Assembly (NCBI GenBank): GCA_016081115.2
Contig: CM071930.1
Location: forward strand, 44,801,335-44,865,334
Direction: 5' to 3'
DNA: 64,000 nt
Origin: Rehmannia glutinosa
Taxonomy: Eukaryota > Streptophyta > Magnoliopsida > Lamiales > Orobanchaceae
A model generated the notes under the pieces. The model saw only the letters and a program-made list of their open reading frames with translations. It made no database searches and was not told the origin of the DNA. The translations under genes were made by a program, and so were the position numbers. This document shows positions 59,103 through 64,000 of the stretch, piece after piece (position 1 is the stretch's first letter; every line of letters begins with the position of its first letter).

Positions 59103-59277
59103 ATATAGGGGACCATGTGTATATATATGCAAAAAATATAGAGAGAGAGGGGGGAAAAAGAGGGACCGTATATATAGAGAGGAGAAAGAGAGATGGGGCG
59201 CATAGAGAGATGAGAGGAGAAAGAGAGGGGGACTCCAGTCTACATGTGTATAGAGAGAGAGATAGAGAGGTGTGCAC
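57815..59277. mobile_element. Inverted-repeat element with TC/GA-rich arms and a TATCACTTCTTATG minisatellite, cut by Copia-B2
   Basis: The left end has TTGTGAGACTGTCTCACAGA and CCGTGAGACGGGTCC, a hairpin-forming motif frequent in plant repeats. A CT-rich arm (57855-58085) is followed by tandem copies of AAAGTATCACTTCTTATGAA (58090-58435 and 58945-59005), and then a GA-rich arm (59009-59277) that mirrors the left one. The right end is missing because Copia-B2 begins at 59278. Classification is uncertain. Confidence 0.5.
58437..58945. mobile_element. TIR element inserted in the minisatellite
   Basis: The left end TGGGACGGATCCAGAAATTT and the right end (complement CATAGACGGAACTACATTTC) are imperfect inverted repeats sharing GACGGA. 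Near the right end is the palindrome TGGGGGCACGTGCCCCCA. AT-rich interior with an (AT)n run at 58826-58852, no coding potential. A-runs on both sides hide any target duplication. Confidence 0.55.
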
Positions 59278-60718
59278 TGTTTGATAAATGGTTTTATCAT
59301 GATTTTGATGATTTTGTTTTCTTACCAAAACAATGTTTTTAAAGGTTGTCCAAATACTCCTAAATGATTTAAATGGCTTTAATATTTTCCGAGTATTTCT
59401 TCAAGTTTGGTTTAGACTAAAATGGACAACGCTTTTAATGATTTTATGTCAAAATGTTTTTACATCAAAACTATGTCCCTGAATGTTGTCCTAATACTCC
59501 CGATCGGTTTAAAATATTTTTACTATTTTTTGGAGTATTTCTTGAAGTTTATTTTCGATATAAAATTGGACAACACTTATGTTTCAGGCTCGACCGGTCG
59601 CCCTATAGAGCAACCCGTACCTATGTTGAGTTTTGGAATAGAAAAAGGGATGGGAACAAAACTGAGGGGGGTGACCGGTTGACCCGGAGGTCGACAGGTG
59701 AGGGCGACGGTGCTGGCGCCCCCGTAGAGCGAGTAAACTGCATTTCTCATTTTTGTCTCCTCGACCGGCTGAGCAATGGGGTGACCGGTCGAAGCCTACG
59801 TCGACCGGTCGCCCTATGTAAAATTGTTGCGTTATGTTTCAAACTTCTATTTGTGCGCGACCGGTCGCCCTCTAGTTTGACAGCAAAAATCTGACCGTTT
59901 AACAGCAGACAACTTTCCCTTAATTTGTGGGATGGATTTCTAACAGCTCTTTTCTTCAATTGTCTTGGAATTTTTTACAGAATCCTATCATGTACAAGAC
60001 ATCTTCTATAAATAGAGGAAAAATTGAAGCAACATTATAAGAGAGAAAACTACAACACAACAAGATACACTCAAGAATACACTTGTTCTTACATTGTCTT
60101 ATTTCTTGTTGTAATTTGCCTAGCTTATCACTTTCACATCCTTGAGGTCTAGGCTTTTATTGATTACACTTGCACTCTATTGTATTATCAATTATCGAGT
60201 TGTAATCTTGAATTTGGGTAATCATTCAACACAAGATATCCTTGTGAGTGTTCTTGTGGTAAGAACATACTTGGGTGATCTAGGTGTTAGGTGTAAGAAG
60301 ATTGTGGTAATCTTCTTGTTGAGGTGTTGAAGAATTTGGTATTCTTCAAGGTTGAAGATTGTGGTAATCTTCACAAGGTGCCATTGGAGATTGTGGTAAT
60401 CTTCAAGTGAGATTGTGGTAATCTCAAAGGTGGTGTTGAAGTAGAGTGTGGTGCTCTTCAAGGTGTTGTTGTAAGTTGGTGTTGTATTAATTTTTGGTAA
60501 ATTAATAAAATCTTTTTTGAAATCCATCCCAGATATACTGGGGTGGTAGAGGATTAGGCCCTAGGTGGGTTGAACCTCTATAAATCGACGTGTGTTATTT
60601 ACATTCCGCACCTTTATTATTGTCTTTGAGCATTCGGTTCTAAAAAGAGGGTAAAATTGAAAAGATGGAGATAATCTATTCACCCCCCTCTAGATTATCG
60701 TAGCCGCTTGGACTTACA
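59278..60718 (+). repeat. Copia-B2 5' LTR
   Basis: 1441 bp from TGTTTGATAAATGG to TTGGACTTACA. GACCGGTCG palindromes at 59588-59870, TATAAATA at 60007-60014, hairpin array 60248-60506, AATAAA at 60504-60509. Confidence 0.94.
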
Positions 60719-60720
60719 AG

Positions 60721-60732
60721 TGGTATCAGAGC
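60721..60732 (+). other. Copia-B2 primer binding site
   Basis: TGGTATCAGAGC two bases after the LTR, complementary to initiator methionine tRNA. Confidence 0.9.
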
Positions 60733-62173
60733 CAAAATCTTTGGCAAGCTCGTTTCACATCGCGAGTGAAGAGGAACGATCGTCGGCTACGAACGAAGCT
60801 CAACTTTCCGGCACCTCCACCACCAAGCCACCACTATTTGATTCCAAAATTTTTATATTGTGGAAAGAAAAAATGGAATGTTATTTACAAGGTTGCGGGT
60901 TCGATATTTGGAACATCGTCATAAATGGAGAATCCATTCCGATGAAAGACACACCACACACCTCCAATGGCTTCAAAGAGCTCAATGATGAAGAGAAGAA
61001 AAGCATATCCTTAAACGGTAAAGCTTTAATATTTTGTATTGTTCATTTACTAATTTGGAATATGAACATATTGTAGGAATTCGATCGGCACATGAAGTAT
61101 GGCAAAAATTAGAAGCCATCTATGGAGTATTTGCGAATGAAAGGAGTCAAACAAAAGCATCCACTTCTCAAAGGGATACAATGTCAAATATAAGGAACAA
61201 GTCTCTTACAACTTCCAACTATGAGGAAGTTGAATATTGTCTTATGGGCATCGAAGAAGAAAACGAGGTATGTCTTAAACCCTCTACTTCTTATGATATT
61301 GTTATTCAAAATGATTATAGTGATTTGCTAAATGATTTTGATGATCTTCAAAATGAATTCCAAAATTTACTTGTTAAGTATAAAAATTTGAAAAAGGAAT
61401 TCAATGTTTTGAAAAATGAAAAGGATAGTTTATTTACTTCCTATGAATCACTATCATGTGCTCACACCACCACACTTGACAAGGTTAGAAACCTTGAAAA
61501 ACAAAATAGTACTCTTGTTGAGGATATTAATTGCATGAAAAATGATTTATCTAAATCCAACTTGAGTACCGATAAAATTGTTGATTGTTGTGATAATTCG
61601 AAACTAGAACTTGATCATAAGCTTAATGTTGTCAATCATATGAAAAAGAATCAAGTCTCTAAGCATGTTGGTCATTATGCTCCTAGAATTATTACTTGTT
61701 TTTATTGCGGTAAAAATGGTCATACGGTAAATATTTGTCGGGCTAGAAATAGCTCTAATTATTGTTGGAGACCTAAAAGTCTCAAAGCTAATCCTAAAGG
61801 ACCCAAGCACTTGAGGGTACCACAAAATAATGTTTTATTAGGTACCCGACGAAATAATAATCGGAGAAAATTCATAGCGCCAAGAAGACTTCAAATGACC
61901 AATTCATTTGATCAAAGGAGAAAATATTTTCAACAAAGCAAATTTCCAAGAAGAGGATATAATCAAAAATGGGAAGAACACAATCCTTGGAAATGGCAAA
62001 GACATCATCAACAAGATGATTTTCAAAGAAGAAGAGACTATCACCAATGGAAAGGACAAAAATCTTGGAAATGGAGTAGTCAAAGAAGCCATCATCAACA
62101 AAGTGACTTCTCAAGGGGAAGATATCATCAACAATGGGAACGACACAACCCATGGAAATGGCGTAATTGGTAA
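60733..62173 (+). CDS. Copia-B2 gag-like protein (one frameshift)
   Basis: The first frame (to 61076) contains FDSKIFILWKEKMECYLQGC and SIPMKDTPHTSNGFKELNDE. A frameshift near 61028 leads into the 61034-62173 frame. There it has SAHEVWQKLEAIYGVFANER, a coiled coil (LLNDFDDLQNEFQNLLVKYK), a CCHC knuckle CFYCGKNGHTVNIC near 61696-61737, and a C-terminal tail rich in Trp, Lys, Gln and His (NPWKWQRHHQQDDF repeated in variant form to NPWKWRNW). Apart from the shift it is open over 460 codons, much better kept than the pol region behind it. Confidence 0.82.
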
Positions 62174-64000
62174 CCCGTATCTCCCTAGTTAAATATGCAT
62201 TTTATTTTGTTATTATGCATGCTTTTATTTGTGTCTTAATTGCAAAATGAGTTTTCAAGTATTTTTTTTTTTTTTGGTCTTCAATATATATTTGTGCTTT
62301 TAAAATATTTTTGAAAAAGAAGACCTTATATAATGTTTTTAAAACTCTTGTGCATTATTGTAGACTATAGTGTGTTATCATCTCTTATGGATTTTTATGG
62401 CATGAGCTTACTTGTGATATCTCTTAGCCTACACTTTTATCATTATGATTTGTGCTAGATTTGTTTTAAGAATTGTGTAGGATTTACATATTTTCACAAA
62501 TGACCATTTATGTAATTACTTGTCAAGAAAGGCATAAATTATCGAGGTACATTTACTTGTGTTATTCTTACTCTTATAGACTCGATATATGTATTGTCAT
62601 ATGCCTATGTGCTTGTTTTTCATAGTATTTCATACAAGTGCCATTAAGAGGATTTTTAGATTTTTTGAAAGGTACTATTCGATATTTGATTGCACATATT
62701 TGCTTTGTCAACTCTTGTTCAAAAACTTCTTTTAAATGAGGTCTCAACTATATGCTATCGGATTTTCAAATTTCAAAAGAGACCTTTGTAGCTCTCTTAA
62801 GCTTATTTGAACTTGCATGATTTATTAGACTCTTGATGATCTTCTAAATGCATAGTTTGTGTTTCTTGCTTCATATATATAGTGTCTATTTCTACTATGC
62901 TCTTATGCAAGATATTTTGTGATTGATGATGAGGCATGTTTTTACACTTGGGCTATTTTTTTCTTGCTTATATATGCGATGCCATTAATGAGTTTATTAA
63001 GTTGTGTAGATGAGAAATGAAGTACTCCAAATATTAGTTACCTCAAAATATTTGGATGTAAATGTTCTATTATGAACACCTTAGATCAATTGGATGCCCC
63101 ATGACGATAGTGATGAAGAAGACAAAAAGGGTATTCTGGAACAAACTCGATGACCAAGGCAACATTGGTCGAACTAAGGCGAGGTTAGTAGCTCGAAGGT
63201 ATTTTCAAGAAGAAGGTAATCGATTTTGATGTAACATTTGCACTCATAGCACATTTAGTAGCTATTTACTTTTTACTTGCCCATTCTTGTTTTAAGAAAA
63301 TTTCAAGCTTTACCAAATGGATGTTAAATTCAATTTTCTCAACGGTTTTATTCAAGAAGAAGTCTATGTAAAACAACCTCCGGGGTTTAAACTTTTTCTT
63401 GTATGGTTCAAAACAAGTACCCCATGTATGGTATGATAGACTTAGCTATTTTTGCTAAATGATTTTTACAAGAGGTAAAGTTGATGCAACTCTCTTTGTT
63501 TTTGAAAAATGACAAGATTGTTTACTTGTGCAAATTTATGTTGATGATATTATCTTTGGTGCTACTAATGATTCTTGGTGCAAGAAATTTTTTAAGTTGA
63601 TGCAAGGTGAACTTGAGATGAGCATGATGGGGGAGCTCAATTTCTTGCTTGGACTACAAATTATTCAATGCCAAGAAGATGGTTATATAAGAACTCTTGA
63701 AGGAGTTAAGCATTGAAAAAGAAGAACCATCTCAACCTCTATGGCTAAAGATTGACAAAGGTTGAGAAAAGCATATCGGCCGACAAACAAATTCGAGGTA
63801 TGTTTTCTTGTATTATTCCTATAGACTCGACATTCCATATGTCTTATGTCTATATGCTCGACTTCAAAAACCATCCCAACGAATCTCATTAAAGTGCCGT
63901 TAAAAGAAATTTTCAAATATTTGAAAGGCACTTCTTCTTATGACTTGTATATCCAAAGTATTAAAACGTTCTTATTTTTCCGGGATAACAAGTTCGGTGT
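62174..64000 (+). pseudogene. Copia-B2 spacer and pol remnants
   Basis: 62174-62760 parallels the Copia-B1 spacer and contains one closed-frame relic of the RT/RNase H boundary (62535-62685). From 63120 on, shifted pieces of RT appear: KARLVARR near 63180, KLYQMDVKFNFLNGFIQEEV (63310-63370) and QPPGF. An open piece at 63528-63716 has the intact active site QIYVDDIIFG and MSMMGELNFLLGLQI. A second RT/RNase H boundary relic follows at 63796-63935. Integrase and protease are missing. Confidence 0.75.

Larger units (their letters stand above)
59278..64000 (+). mobile_element. Copia-B2: second Copia-B element, 3' part outside the window
   Basis: 5' LTR 59278-60718, PBS 60721-60732, gag to 62173, then decayed pol to the window end. 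The five bases before the LTR are TGCAC; the matching duplication should follow the 3' LTR beyond the window. Unlike Copia-B1 it still shows RT motifs, but in a shortened, rearranged form. Confidence 0.88.

Overview
This window is nuclear DNA of a flowering plant, almost certainly a eudicot. The genes have GT-AG introns, the codon use and non-coding DNA are AT-rich, a plastid-targeted enzyme gene is present, and most of the sequence is nested plant retrotransposons and MITEs. The presence of a GTGAGAC/GTCTCAC-type repeat and the general repeat style would fit an asterid, but the species cannot be fixed from the sequence.

Bases 1-20400 are a gene-bearing island with three plus-strand host genes. 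(1) 1-3767 is the 3' part of a MODIFIER OF SNC1 1 (MOS1/BAT2-domain) type gene, three visible exons. (2) 9448-14533 is a four-exon gene for a plastid-targeted, probably membrane-bound protein of 340 aa that resembles plant EMB2759-type proteins. (3) 16966-19461 is a three-exon gene for the plastidial pyruvate dehydrogenase E1 alpha subunit, which feeds acetyl-CoA to fatty acid synthesis. Between and inside them sit small DNA transposons: a 2.5-kb Mutator-like foldback element with a perfect 9-bp target duplication (5192-7686), a 374-bp foldback with tRNA-like boxes, a non-autonomous hAT with an 8-bp duplication, a minus-strand SINE, and four members of one MITE family.

Bases 20407-64000 are a nested transposon block whose joints can be read from target-site duplications (TSDs). 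A hAT element (20407-40073) was split by a Sirevirus-like Copia element, here called Copia-A (21775-38005). Copia-A was in turn hit by a solo LTR of a second family, Copia-B (31535-32791, TSD GTCTC). Next comes a chromodomain-bearing Gypsy element (40606-57345, TSD GTTTC) that was hit by a complete Copia-B element (42235-50107, TSD GTTAT) and by a Copia-A solo LTR (50780-52322, TSD AGGGT). A second Copia-B copy starts at 59278 and runs off the window. All retroelement reading frames are broken by stops or frameshifts to some degree.

The most unusual structure is in the Copia-B LTRs. Just upstream of the poly(A) signal, inside the predicted R region, is an array of up to eight stem-loops of the same geometry (7-bp stem, 5-nt loop of the form NTGGT, 7-bp stem). 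Stem sequences differ from hairpin to hairpin and between LTR copies while pairing is kept, including a paired insertion. The terminal hairpin touches or overlaps AATAAA. Other points of note are a Copia-B element that keeps gag and an envelope-like ORF but has lost almost all of pol, a 6-kb accessory coding region in Copia-A with promoter-like sequence in front of it, and a Copia-A 5' LTR that is a mosaic containing collinear patches of the neighbouring hAT sequence, which may be gene conversion or an assembly fault.
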